Counted from the first letter of the stretch, positions 18,848-27,267 are shown. The stretch is 64,000 nt of DNA from Chlorogloeopsis sp038404745 (GCF_038404745.2 NZ_JAYKTT020000081.1:124001-188000), one strand, 5' to 3'. Numbers and translations: made by a program. Notes: generated by a model from the sequence alone, not told the origin.

Positions 18848-19063
18848 GCCTATTCTTTATAGGAAACCCACTAAAACTTTGCTCGACATCATTCTCTAGT
18901 TACATAAAAAAATACGTAAAAATAACTATCCTGACTGAGGTTATTTAACTTTTTAAGCTTTGTTAGAAAAAATACAAATTCTCGACTCTTTAACAGGATA
19001 TAACTGGCGAATCAGGGATATTAACTCCTGATTGAATGAAGATTTTCGTCATTCCACCAGATC

Positions 19064-19091
19064 TACCAGATGCGATTAATCGCATCTGGTA
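19064..19091. repeat. Perfect 28-bp palindrome
   Basis: The half TACCAGATGCGATT is followed at once by its exact reverse complement with no spacer. It lies 94 bases after the cupin stop and about 280 bases upstream of the catalase start. No T-run follows on either strand, so it is not an obvious terminator. A regulator site or a relic of a mobile element is possible. The rest of the 403-base gap has no gene. Confidence 0.6.
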
Positions 19092-19185
19092 CGAACCAAT
19101 TTGTGCGCTAACGAGGGTCAGATCCACCATTGGCTAACAACATCATGGACAGAAGTCGAGAATCTTACAGGACGCTTTTTACAAC

Positions 19186-19527
19186 TTAATTATCATCCCG
19201 TCCGTGAACTTGGGCTGGCGGACTAGTTGCTTCTACAGCTGTGAATGGTTCTAAGATTTTGTAGGTGTGAGAAGCTCCTTTCGGAACCACCCAGGAATTT
19301 CCAGCTTCCAGCAAAACTGTTTGACCTTCAATGTGCAATTCGGCGCGACCTTTAATTACATAACCAACGGTTTCATACTCTCGCGCAGTTTGCTCTTTAG
19401 GTTCACCGGGTTGTTCATCTTCCCACAGACGCATAGAAATAGATTTGCCAGAGGCAAGATATTTTTCCCCATGTTCACCTTTGGGAGAATGAGCAGAGTC
19501 AATCTTTGTAACAGTTGTATCAGACAT
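19186..19527 (-). CDS. Single-domain cupin protein
   Basis: The 113-residue protein has a small beta-barrel pattern with GYVIKGRAELHIEGQTVLLE followed by AGNSWVVPKGASHTYKI, which correspond to cupin motifs 1 and 2. Several usual metal-binding His residues of motif 1 are missing. The start has GAGAG at a good distance. Its role is unknown; the family includes binding proteins, isomerases and dioxygenases. It is on the same strand as the catalase and the broken hdeD gene, so it is probably co-expressed in stress (inference). Confidence 0.8.
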   Translation of the reverse strand: MSDTTVTKIDSAHSPKGEHGEKYLASGKSISMRLWEDEQPGEPKEQTAREYETVGYVIKGRAELHIEGQTVLLEAGNSWVVPKGASHTYKILEPFTAVEATSPPAQVHGRDDN

Positions 19528-19563
19528 ATTTTTCTCTCTTGTTTTTAAATTGCATCTATCTCA

Positions 19564-20152
19564 CTACACAACTGGCGGGCCTGGTGTTTGCCAATTTCGT
19601 AACCGCAAAGCAAGAATTAAGAGCGTGATGCCAAAGATAATTGCGTAAGCTCCTATCACCCAGAGAATTGCTAAAGCACCTCCACCAGGCCAAATTACCG
19701 CTAAAATGCCAAAAACTACTGAGGCAATTCTAGCGATCGCAACCAACCACTCATTCTCAATTTCTTTTCGTAGTTGAATGGCAGCAATAATTTCGAGAAT
19801 GCCAGTGATAATAGCCCAAGCAGCAATCAAGTAAAGCAGTATTAAAGCTGTGATTCCAGGTCAGAAGAACACCAGCACACCAGCAATAATGCCTACTATT
19901 CCTTTAAACAGCAATAGCCATCGATTTTCTTCTGACCCTCGACTTCCCAATGCAGCGATCATAGGCAAGATACCACTTAGCAGCACGAAGAAACCAAATA
20001 ATACTACCAGCACAACAATACTAATTGCCGGCCAAATAAAAACTGCCACACCAAATGAGAATAATGAGAATTGCCAACACACCACGAAATGCTAACGTCC
20101 ACCAATTGGGATTTAGCAGAGTTCCAATTCTGTGGTTGGGAGATTGCCTCAT
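19564..20152 (-). pseudogene. HdeD-family membrane protein, frameshift and stop codon
   Basis: From the ATG at 20152 the frame reads MRQSPNHRIGTLLNPNWWTL then AFRGVLAILI, and is lost near 20053-20058 by a one-base shift. The next frame gives FGVAVFIWPAISIVVLVVLF and ends GVLVFF at a TGA (19863-19861), where relatives have Trp (WPGITALILLYL continues in the same frame). The last part runs to 19564. The total of about 196 codons is full length for HdeD, a six-span membrane protein tied to acid resistance in enterobacteria. The ATG overlaps the upstream dehydrogenase stop as ATGA, so it belonged to that operon. Confidence 0.82.
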
Positions 20153-21318
20153 GGTTTGAGCACTACTTTTATACAGTTGTCCTTTTTGTGTTTGAAAATT
20201 TCGTAGCCATGAGGTGCTTGTTCTAGGGGTAGGCGGTGAGTAATCACGAATGACGGATCGATATCACCTTTTTGAACGTGTTCTAGTAAGGGGCGCAAGT
20301 ATTTGTGGACGTGGGTTTGTCCCATCTTAAATGTCAGCCCTTTGTTAAAAGCTGCGCCCATTGGAATTTTGTCAAGGAAACCACCGTAAACACCCGGAAT
20401 CGAGACATGTCCACCCTTTCGACAGGTAAGTAGTACTTGCCGTAGTGCTGTAGGTCGGTCTGTTTCTAGGCGCACTACTTGCTTAACCCGGTCATAAAGT
20501 GCATCGAAATTGGTACCGTGTGCCTCCATTCCTACTGCATCAATAACAGCATCAGGCCCACGCCCGCCAGTCATTTCTTTGAGGGCTTCCCCTGGATCGA
20601 CTTCTTCATAATTAATAGTTTCCGCACCGCTATAACTCTCAGCTAAACGCAAGCGCTCTGGAATGCGATCAATACCAATCACACGTTCTGCACCCAAAAG
20701 AAAAGCACTTTTGATGGCGAATTGTCCGACAGGGCCACAACCCCAAACTGCAACAATATCTCCTGGCTTGATGTGGCAATTTTCTGCTGCCATATAGCCT
20801 GTGGGAAAAATATCGGTGAGAAAGAGTACTTGGTCGTCTGTTAAACCATCGGGGATTTTGAACAAGCCAACGTCAGCAAAGGGTACGCGGGCATACTCTG
20901 CCTGTCCGCCTGCGTAGCCACCCAACATATGAGAGTAGCCAAATAGACCAGCCGGTGAATGTCCCATCAGCTTTTCAGCAATCCAAGCATTGGGGTTGGA
21001 ATTATCGCATAGCGACCATAGATCGCGGTTGCAAAAAAAGCAATTACCGCAAGAAATTGTAAAAGGAACGACCACGCGATCGCCCACTTTCACATTCTTT
21101 ACCTGGCTACCCAGTTCAACGACTTCCCCCATAAATTCATGGCCAAGGATATCGCCCTTTTCCATTGTGGGAATAAAGCCGTCGTAAAGATGCAGATCGG
21201 AACCACAAATCGCTGTGGAGGTAATTTTTATAATCGCATCACGGGGATTTAAAATTTTCGGATCTGGGACAGTCTCGACTCGAACATCCTTGGCACCATT
21301 CCAACAAACTGCTTTCAT
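20149..21318 (-). CDS. Zinc-dependent alcohol dehydrogenase (paralog 1)
   Basis: The 389-residue protein is a medium-chain dehydrogenase. Catalytic-zinc residues lie in AICGSDLHLYDG and GHEFMGEV, the structural-zinc loop is CGNCFFCNRDLWSLC, and the NAD-binding loop is VWGCGPVGQFA. The pattern matches cyanobacterial relatives of glutathione-dependent formaldehyde dehydrogenases, but the substrate is not certain. I chose the ATG at 21318 (MKAVCWNGA), which aligns with the paralog; 21372 would add 18 unrelated residues. It overlaps the broken hdeD gene by 4 bases. A closely similar copy lies at 22351-23520. Confidence 0.92.
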   Translation of the reverse strand: MKAVCWNGAKDVRVETVPDPKILNPRDAIIKITSTAICGSDLHLYDGFIPTMEKGDILGHEFMGEVVELGSQVKNVKVGDRVVVPFTISCGNCFFCNRDLWSLCDNSNPNAWIAEKLMGHSPAGLFGYSHMLGGYAGGQAEYARVPFADVGLFKIPDGLTDDQVLFLTDIFPTGYMAAENCHIKPGDIVAVWGCGPVGQFAIKSAFLLGAERVIGIDRIPERLRLAESYSGAETINYEEVDPGEALKEMTGGRGPDAVIDAVGMEAHGTNFDALYDRVKQVVRLETDRPTALRQVLLTCRKGGHVSIPGVYGGFLDKIPMGAAFNKGLTFKMGQTHVHKYLRPLLEHVQKGDIDPSFVITHRLPLEQAPHGYEIFKHKKDNCIKVVLKP

Positions 21319-21390
21319 AATCAATATGTAAATTTCAACATTTGACCCCCCTGCTCTAGCTAAGGTGTACACGCAAATCCCCTTTTTTCT

Positions 21391-21454
21391 CTTTCCCAGG
21401 CTCCAGCCTGGGAAAGCATTGACTAAGGCTCTGCCTGATGAAGAGGCGGAGCCT
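21391..21454. repeat. Tandem hairpin repeat
   Basis: Two hairpins lie side by side. CTTTCCCAGGCT and AGCCTGGGAAAG form a perfect 12-bp stem with a 2-base loop (21391-21416). AGGCTCTGCCT and AGGCGGAGCCT pair over 11 positions with one mismatch (21426-21454). The pattern resembles widespread cyanobacterial interspersed palindromes. It lies upstream of the dehydrogenase and after the repeat-protein gene's region. Confidence 0.65.
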
Positions 21455-21584
21455 CACAGTTTTTATCAGCATGCAGAGCATGGTAATGAGAAAAATAGAC
21501 TTGTATGTACACCCTAGCCTGTTCTAGCAGGGGTACAGTGAAGCTGGGGGTGATATATAGACCCAACTTCACTAAGAAACGGCA

Positions 21585-22220
21585 TTATTTATCGAGTGGT
21601 TTTTGGTAATATCTTGGATCTCGATACTCTTGCCGTCGGGAATAATCTGGTTGATTTTGGCTACCAGTTAAGGATTCTACTGCCTCGCCAACTTTTTCTT
21701 TGGCTGACTGTAAAAAATCTTTTGTCGCTTCAGGGGCTGATTCATCAAGATTAAGGCGAGCGCGAACATTATCAGCAGTATCTTTCAGGTTTCTTTTCGC
21801 ACTATCTACTACTTGATTGGAAACGTTTTCATCAGGTGTACCTTTGTAATAGTAACCGTATGGAGATTTCACCGTTTCTCCACTATTATTAAGACTACCT
21901 TGTGAGTATCTCTCGGTACGTTCTAACTGCCGATTATCGTTTCTGCCTTGATTGAAAATGTTTCTGTCTCGATTGGAAATATCTCTATCTCTGTTAGAAA
22001 TATTTCTGTCTTGATTGAAAATGTTTCTATCTTGCTTGGAAACGTTTTCATCAGGTGTGCCTTTGTAATAATAACCGTATGGAGATTTAACGGTTTCATC
22101 AGCTAGAGCTTGCGCTGTGTTACCAAAAGCCTGCATGATAAAAACAGCTAATCCTAACACAAAAACTGTGAGAATTTTATGCAAGCGCAGATTTTTCAGT
22201 ACAGAAATTAATTTGTTCAT
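21585..22220 (-). CDS. Exported repeat protein of unknown function
   Basis: The 211-residue protein has a basic N-terminus, a hydrophobic segment at about residues 15-33 and an Ala-x-Ala region, so it is probably exported. The unit ETVKSPYGYYYKGTPDENVS occurs twice, at about residues 43-62 and 114-133. Between them lies a run of about five seven-residue units of the type NRDRNIF. The C-terminal part (about 140-190) is a charged amphipathic helix resembling low-temperature-induced or LEA-like proteins. No known domain was recognised. It lies between the two dehydrogenase paralogs in the stress island. Confidence 0.72.
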   Translation of the reverse strand: MNKLISVLKNLRLHKILTVFVLGLAVFIMQAFGNTAQALADETVKSPYGYYYKGTPDENVSKQDRNIFNQDRNISNRDRDISNRDRNIFNQGRNDNRQLERTERYSQGSLNNSGETVKSPYGYYYKGTPDENVSNQVVDSAKRNLKDTADNVRARLNLDESAPEATKDFLQSAKEKVGEAVESLTGSQNQPDYSRRQEYRDPRYYQKPLDK

Positions 22221-22237
22221 AAATATCCCCCAATTAA

Positions 22238-22342
22238 ATCTTTTAATTGTTAGTAGACAGTAGATAGTTGTTGATTGCTAATTTTTAATAGCTAATAGCT
22301 AATTGCAATTAACTATTAACTATTCACCATTAACAACCAACC
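22238..22342. repeat. Heptamer-like short tandem repeats
   Basis: An AT-rich stretch of tandem-like units (gctaatagctaatt, taactattaactatt) lies between the repeat-protein gene and the second dehydrogenase. Such short tandem repeats are common in filamentous cyanobacteria. Confidence 0.5.
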
Positions 22343-22350
22343 AAATCTGT

Positions 22351-23520
22351 TTATGGTTTCAGCAGAACTTTGATGCAGTTATCCTTTTTATGCTTGAAAA
22401 TTTCAAAGCCCTGCTTCGCTTCTTCTAGAGGTAAGCGATGGGTAAAAACTTGTGACGGATCAATTTTGCCTTCCAAGACATAACCCAACAACAAGGGCAT
22501 ATACTTCTGGCCGTGCATTTGCCCCATTCTGAAAGTTAAACCCTTATTGAAGGCTGCGCCCATTGGAATTTTATCTATAAAGCCACCGTAAACTCCCATT
22601 ACCGAAAGAGTTCCACCTTTACGACAAGCAAGCATCATTTGCCGCAGTACGTGCGGGCGATCAGTTTCAAGTCGTACCGCCTGCTTGGCTTCATCATAAA
22701 ATCCTTCTAAACCTGTGCCATGAGCTTCTAATCCTACTGCGTCAATACACGCATCAGGGCCACGTCCTCCCGTCATTTCTTTGAGGGCTTCGCCTGCATC
22801 TATTTGCTCATAGTTAATGACTTCCGCTTTGGCAAAGTCTTTGGCCATTTGCAGACGTTCCGGAAAACGGTCAATACCAATCACTCGTTCTGCACCCAAC
22901 ATATAGGCGCTACGCATGGCAAACAATCCCACAGGGCCGCAACCCCAAACCGCTACAATATCCCCTGGTTGAATATCGCACAGATCCGCTCCCATGTAAC
23001 CAGTGGGGAAAGCATCAGATATGGGTAGTAGTTTTTCATCAGCAATCCCTTCTGGAACTTTGACAGCACCAAAATCAGCAAACGGTACTCGTACGTATTC
23101 TGCAAAGGCTCCTGCATAGCCACCAAAGGTGTGGGAATAACCGAAGATACCTGATGTTCCAAACCCATAAACATTTTCTTGCATCCAGGCGTTGGGGTTG
23201 GAGTTATCACATAATGACCACATCTGATGTTGACAATAGTGGCATTGACCGCAACCAATAATTGAAGAGACAACAACGCGATCGCCTTTTTTTAAAAGGT
23301 TAACTTCGTTACCAATATCAACTACTTCTCCCATGAACTCGTGACCGATAATGTCACCAGGTTGCATTGTTGGGATATAGCCATCATAAATATGCAGATC
23401 AGAACCGCAGATTGTAGCTGATGTAATTTTAAGAATAGCGTCACGCGGATTAAGAATTTTCGGATCAGGAACTGTCTCCACCCGCACATCATTGGCACCA
23501 TGCCAGCAAGCTGCTTTCAT
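22351..23520 (-). CDS. Zinc-dependent alcohol dehydrogenase (paralog 2)
   Basis: The 389-residue protein is a close paralog of the one at 20149-21318, with the same order of motifs: TICGSDLHIYDG, GHEFMGEV, the structural-zinc loop CGQCHYCQHQMWSLC and VWGCGPVGLFA. Both end with IFKHKKDNCIKV. I chose the ATG at 23520 (MKAACWHGA) to match the paralog; the ORF could begin at 23568. Upstream is a run of short aagtatga repeats. The two copies bracket the exported repeat protein, which suggests a local duplication (inference). Confidence 0.92.
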   Translation of the reverse strand: MKAACWHGANDVRVETVPDPKILNPRDAILKITSATICGSDLHIYDGYIPTMQPGDIIGHEFMGEVVDIGNEVNLLKKGDRVVVSSIIGCGQCHYCQHQMWSLCDNSNPNAWMQENVYGFGTSGIFGYSHTFGGYAGAFAEYVRVPFADFGAVKVPEGIADEKLLPISDAFPTGYMGADLCDIQPGDIVAVWGCGPVGLFAMRSAYMLGAERVIGIDRFPERLQMAKDFAKAEVINYEQIDAGEALKEMTGGRGPDACIDAVGLEAHGTGLEGFYDEAKQAVRLETDRPHVLRQMMLACRKGGTLSVMGVYGGFIDKIPMGAAFNKGLTFRMGQMHGQKYMPLLLGYVLEGKIDPSQVFTHRLPLEEAKQGFEIFKHKKDNCIKVLLKP

Positions 23521-23528
23521 AAAAAATC

Positions 23529-23574
23529 TGAAGTATGAAGTATTAAAGTATGAAATATGAAGTATCAAGTATGA
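23529..23574. repeat. Short tandem repeats, aagtatga type
   Basis: Five or six spaced copies of a unit close to aagtatga lie immediately upstream of the second dehydrogenase, partly covering the alternative 5' extension of its ORF. This supports the shorter start. Confidence 0.55.
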
Positions 23575-23644
23575 GATGCCTATCAGGGCAACTTTCCGTA
23601 GCTAGGATGAAGTATTAAATTTTTCAGCCTTTAGCCTTCATCCT

Positions 23645-24343
23645 TTATCCTTTCCCTTTTGGCTGTCCTTCGGTTGTGGCAATTTCACCTGCTTCCATTA
23701 GCATTTTGAAGCGGCGTAACTCATCACCAATCTGTTGTTCTGGTTCTTCACCAAAGAGTTTAGCGATCGCAGCTCCCAGCGCTCCTCCAGGCGGGTTATA
23801 TTCCATCACAACTTTGACTTCAGTGCCGCGATCGCCTGGTGCTTTTGTAAAGCGGACAAAACCGGAGTTGTCAACATCTGCCCCTTCTACCGATGCCCAA
23901 GAAATAAACTCGTTTTCACGGTCTTCTAGAATATCTGCATCCCACTCTACACTTTGACCTAAGGGTGCATTTGCTGTCCAGTGAGAACGCTTATCGTTAT
24001 ATACCTTCACAAACTTAAGATGTTTCATGAACCTGGGTAGATTCTCGAAGTTGTGCCAAAAGCGGTAAAGTTCATCTGCTGATTTATTTATTGTTACTGT
24101 CTTTTCAACTCTGATAGCTTGACTCATGCCTATTGCTTCCTGCACTTGTTTTGCTGTGCTTTGTTTAGTCGCACCTTGATAAATTAAACCTCCGCCCGCT
24201 AGTGCCATCAATGCGCCTTTGAGCGATCGTTCTCTCAAACCCATTAGCACCAATGCACCACCACCAATTAAAGAAGCCCAACGTTCTGCTTCACTGGCTT
24301 CACCTTTACCACCACTCAACTGATTTCCAGATGTTGATGTCAC
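23645..24343 (-). CDS. SRPBCC-domain protein with N-terminal membrane segment
   Basis: I chose a GTG start at 24343 because AAGGAG lies 8 bases upstream; a longer ORF from 24421 lacks this support and runs into repeat DNA. The protein begins VTSTSGNQLSGG and has a Gly/Ala-rich hydrophobic region (about residues 25-65). A START/polyketide-cyclase type domain follows (about 75-220), with EKTVTINKSADELYRFWHNF and LPRFMKHL. SRPBCC domains bind hydrophobic ligands. Such proteins often lie with Mn catalase and DUF2267 genes in stress clusters. The ligand is unknown. Confidence 0.8.
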   Translation of the reverse strand: MTSTSGNQLSGGKGEASEAERWASLIGGGALVLMGLRERSLKGALMALAGGGLIYQGATKQSTAKQVQEAIGMSQAIRVEKTVTINKSADELYRFWHNFENLPRFMKHLKFVKVYNDKRSHWTANAPLGQSVEWDADILEDRENEFISWASVEGADVDNSGFVRFTKAPGDRGTEVKVVMEYNPPGGALGAAIAKLFGEEPEQQIGDELRRFKMLMEAGEIATTEGQPKGKG

Positions 24344-24351
24344 TTGTATAT

Positions 24352-24357
24352 CTCCTT
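24352..24357 (-). promoter_or_regulatory. Shine-Dalgarno site that fixes the SRPBCC start
   Basis: AAGGAG on the minus strand, 8 bases before a GTG codon. It is the only good ribosome site near the 5' end of this gene. Confidence 0.7.
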
Positions 24358-24384
24358 CACTGAGCGAATAAGTTATCGGGGATT

Positions 24385-24485
24385 GGGAAGAGGACAAGGA
24401 GACAAAGGGACGTGGGGACACGGAGAATCTTGATTCACGTTCTTGCTCCTTGTCTCCCCCTCTCCCCTTCCCCCCCTCCTCATCC
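24385..24485. repeat. Purine/pyrimidine hairpin repeat (family D, diverged copy)
   Basis: A purine-rich arm (gggaagaggacaaggagac) and a pyrimidine-rich arm (ctccttgtctccccctctcc) lie on either side of a core close to ttgattcacg. It resembles the elements at 16125 and 33745. It lies between two same-strand genes. Confidence 0.55.
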
Positions 24486-24502
24486 TAGCCCCTAGTTCCT
24501 AC

Positions 24503-25591
24503 CTAGCTCACAGCTGCTCCTGTAGTAGGCTGAGTCGGCTTTACCTGTGCGCCCATTCTTGTTCGATACAGATCTGCTAGACGTTGCTCGTAGATCAAGA
24601 GGTCTTTGTGAATTTCTGTGAAAATCCTAGTTGACACTGGATCAGTAATTGCTACACACAGATTACCGATATCGCCTATACCAGTTTGTAGATCGCCTAA
24701 GGCGGAAGGTAACTGATAGATATCGTCACTACCTGTAAAAGTAGTTTTGACTTTGGCATATTTATCGGCAATATTGGCAGCGAAGGAAGATTTTTCGCCT
24801 AGTTCGGTAAGTCGTCCTTCTAATCTTTGGATATGGCGCTGTCTCAACGGAATCATCTCTTGGAATAGAGATTTTATTTGTGCATCCGATTCTTTTTCAG
24901 CGTACTTTTCTAGCGCTTCTAGTGCATAGCGCTCACCAGCCAAGGCGGTATTTAAAGCTTTGACTATATCACCTTTGGTAGAACCACCCCAAGCATCGGC
25001 AAGTTTCCACCATTCGGCTGTTTGATCATTTTCATGAGGTAATGCAGCATCTTTACCGCCATATCCCAAACGGCTCAAAATCGCTGTGGCAAATATCGCT
25101 AAATCTCCAGGTTGACGAGATGTAATTAAGTTTCCGTCAATTACCAGGGGTTCATCTATGTAATTCGCACCAGCATTGATCATGTCCTTACGAATTGCTA
25201 TAAAGCCAGTAGCTTGTTTACCTTTAAGTAAATCGCCTTCAATTAGAAGTTGCGGTGCGTGGCAAACGGCAGCCACTAATTTTCCTAGCTGCATGGCTTC
25301 TTGAACAAAGCGCACCATGTTGGGGTTCCGTCGCATTTTGTCGGGAGCCACACCACCGGGAATGATAACAGCATCAAACTCAGAAGCCACTGCTTCGGTT
25401 GCCGTACCATCAGGCTGCATGGAAACTTTATTTTGTTTTCCGTGATATTTTTCGTTCATGCGCGAACCAAGGACAACAACTTCCATGCCCGCCTGTTTAA
25501 GCGCATTGTATGGTACTTGAAATTCTGCATCCTCTACATCATTTTCAATCAGGAAAGCGACTTTCTTCTTACTAGAATTGTTAAGTGCCAT
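24503..25591 (-). CDS. DJ-1/PfpI protein fused to a ferritin-like helical domain
   Basis: The 362-residue protein has a DJ-1/PfpI domain (about residues 10-185) with the nucleophile elbow AAVCHAPQLL near residue 110, the second-Glu region FLIENDVEDAEF and VIDGNLITSRQP. A helical domain follows (about 205-345), with ALNTALAGERYALEALEKYA and QEMIPLRQRHIQRLEG, like ferritin-like DUF2383-type bundles. PfpI proteins act as deglycases, chaperones or proteases. Start support: AAGGA lies upstream of ATG. The fusion couples two stress-type domains, and its reaction is not known. Confidence 0.86.
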   Translation of the reverse strand: MALNNSSKKKVAFLIENDVEDAEFQVPYNALKQAGMEVVVLGSRMNEKYHGKQNKVSMQPDGTATEAVASEFDAVIIPGGVAPDKMRRNPNMVRFVQEAMQLGKLVAAVCHAPQLLIEGDLLKGKQATGFIAIRKDMINAGANYIDEPLVIDGNLITSRQPGDLAIFATAILSRLGYGGKDAALPHENDQTAEWWKLADAWGGSTKGDIVKALNTALAGERYALEALEKYAEKESDAQIKSLFQEMIPLRQRHIQRLEGRLTELGEKSSFAANIADKYAKVKTTFTGSDDIYQLPSALGDLQTGIGDIGNLCVAITDPVSTRIFTEIHKDLLIYEQRLADLYRTRMGAQVKPTQPTTGAAVS

Positions 25592-25654
25592 TGAATTTCC
25601 TTGTATTTTTTTTACAACTTGATATTAGTTATTTCACTAAAGGTTGTTGACTAA

Positions 25655-25695
25655 AAGTTATGAGTAATACTGTATTGATTCCAAACTCATAACTT
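25655..25695. repeat. Inverted repeat, family E copy 1
   Basis: AAGTTATGAG and CTCATAACTT form a perfect 10-bp inverted repeat with a 21-base spacer. A related element with the same arms lies at 26570-26637, on the other side of the DUF2267 gene. Confidence 0.6.
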
Positions 25696-25757
25696 CTTTA
25701 CGGGCAAGTTGACGTACTTTGTCAAAAGCTTTGCAGAGTGCGTATAAGCCCCTACTT

Positions 25758-26153
25758 TTACGCAGTTATTTCACTACTAGGAGGAAATAGTTCTGCATAA
25801 TCCTCTGAAAAATTATGTTGAAAATCAACAAATTCACCAGGTGTAATTGCATCTTGTAAAACTGTAAATACAGAGCGGATATGTATGACTGCTGCTGTTG
25901 GGTCAACGTTTTCTTTTTCACCTACCCTAGATATAAAATCTTTTATAGAAAATGCTTGACCACTCTCACCTTCTCGACCACGTAGGTATCCTGCTAATTC
26001 TTCTGGTAACTGGGCGGCTAAGTGATTGGCTTCATTGCCAACTATCCGTTCTTTAATTGTTTCGAGTGTTGCACGGGTAGCACGTTCTGCCTCTTCACGA
26101 GAATTTAATTGAGCAACACTTTCAACGTGTTTAAGGAATTCTTCATATTTCAC
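25758..26153 (-). CDS. DUF2267 domain protein
   Basis: The 131-residue, mostly helical protein matches the DUF2267 family: a first half with RATLETIKERIVGNEANHLA and AAQLPEELAGYLRG, and a second half with IHIRSVFTVLQDAITPGEF. Its function is unknown. The start is a GTG with GGAGG about 7 bases upstream. DUF2267 genes are often found with stress and Mn catalase genes, as here. Inverted repeats lie on both sides of the gene. Confidence 0.85.
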   Translation of the reverse strand: MKYEEFLKHVESVAQLNSREEAERATRATLETIKERIVGNEANHLAAQLPEELAGYLRGREGESGQAFSIKDFISRVGEKENVDPTAAVIHIRSVFTVLQDAITPGEFVDFQHNFSEDYAELFPPSSEITA

Positions 26154-26808
26154 CTTTCTGCCTCCGCTAACGACATAAAATCAATCTTTATTTTTTATCT
26201 ATTTCTTTTAAATACAACAATCAGATTAAATTTTATAACTTTGACACAATATTCAGATTGATGATATAACTTTCTTATTTAAATGAATAGAAATAATTGT
26301 AGCTTTTCTAAAAAATGGTTAGGATTTATAAAATCACGCTCTACTACAATCTATTCAATTAAGAATTAGTGAATTGAAGAGAGAACATTCATTTTATAAA
26401 CCCCAACTCAATCCTATGTGACTTGACCATGAACTCTTAGTTATACAGCTATTTTGGATTTTAAGATTTTAGATTTCTTCATTCAAGAGAAATATTCAAC
26501 AATATGAATTTGATATGTCTTAGGAAAGAAACAAAAAATATTTTTGTTTAAGATATGGATTAAAAAAATAGTTATGAGCTATGATTTTTCTAGGCAATAA
26601 TAAAATTATTCATGCCTGTATTCCATAACTCATAACTTAGATGAAGTGGCTATAGCGTGGATTCACTCTTTTAAGGTTATGCATAAATTTCTATTTGCTC
26701 TTCGCTCCAAAGAGTGAAATAGTTTTCATCCTAAAGGGATAGACCTTGAGGATGACAAAGCTTGAAAAATAAAGCGTTATTGTGAGTGTGCAGAAAGGTT
26801 AAGTGTTT
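26154..26808. other. Gene-free AT-rich spacer with divergent promoters
   Basis: This gap separates the divergent DUF2267 and DUF6335 genes. It holds the family E inverted repeat at 26570-26637 (AGTTATGAG with CTCATAACT, plus inner pairing AGGCA with TGCCT). No ORF or RNA was recognised. Confidence 0.5.
26570..26637. repeat. Inverted repeat, family E copy 2
   Basis: The outer arms AGTTATGAG and CTCATAACT are perfect, and inner arms AGGCA/TGCCT and AATAAT/ATTATT extend the foldback. The right part (ctgtattccataactcataac) is close to copy 1 (ctgtattgattccaaactca). Confidence 0.6.
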
Positions 26809-27267
26809 ATGGTAAATCCACAATCTGAAGAAGATTTAGAAGCTCAACTTAATCAAATAGATCCAGATGAGCAACCTCAACAAAAAGATTTGTCATCCCA
26901 AGTTTCTGATTTACCGCAAGAAATTACAGAATCTTACGGTACTGGTGTTAAGGATGAGCCGGGGTATAACATAGGCGATCGCAAACAACGATATCAGACA
27001 CAGGGAAACGCGGAAGCTAGCCCAGAGATAACAGGAGGAGATATAGATGCAGCTTGGGAACTTGAGGCAGACGTAGGAGATGAAGCAGTTGGTGGTACTG
27101 CTCCCACTCCCGATCAAGATATTGTCGATGAACTTGGTGCCGCCGTAGGACTAGAGATGGATGATAAGGCATTCCTGCGAACAAACGAAATTTTAGAGCA
27201 ACGCGATGATCGCCGTTGGGAATTAGATCCCACATCTAGCGAAGATTATGAGCAGCGAAGAGAGTGA
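26809..27267 (+). CDS. DUF6335-type acidic protein
   Basis: The protein of about 152 residues is very acidic and hydrophilic. The central part has ESYGTGVKDEPGYNIGDRKQ and then EITGGDIDAAWELEADVGDE AVGGT and TPDQDIVDELGAAVGLEM, matching the cyanobacterial DUF6335 family as I know it. The last segment ends RWELDP. I chose the ATG at 26809, since AAAGG lies about 10 bases upstream; a GTG at 26803 is less well spaced. Function is unknown. The stress-island context is the only clue. Confidence 0.75.
   Translation: MVNPQSEEDLEAQLNQIDPDEQPQQKDLSSQVSDLPQEITESYGTGVKDEPGYNIGDRKQRYQTQGNAEASPEITGGDIDAAWELEADVGDEAVGGTAPTPDQDIVDELGAAVGLEMDDKAFLRTNEILEQRDDRRWELDPTSSEDYEQRRE

Noticed and set aside
22238..23574. 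Short tandem repeats considered as a CRISPR array
   Set aside because: Units are too short, spacers are not unique or of even length and no cas gene is present.
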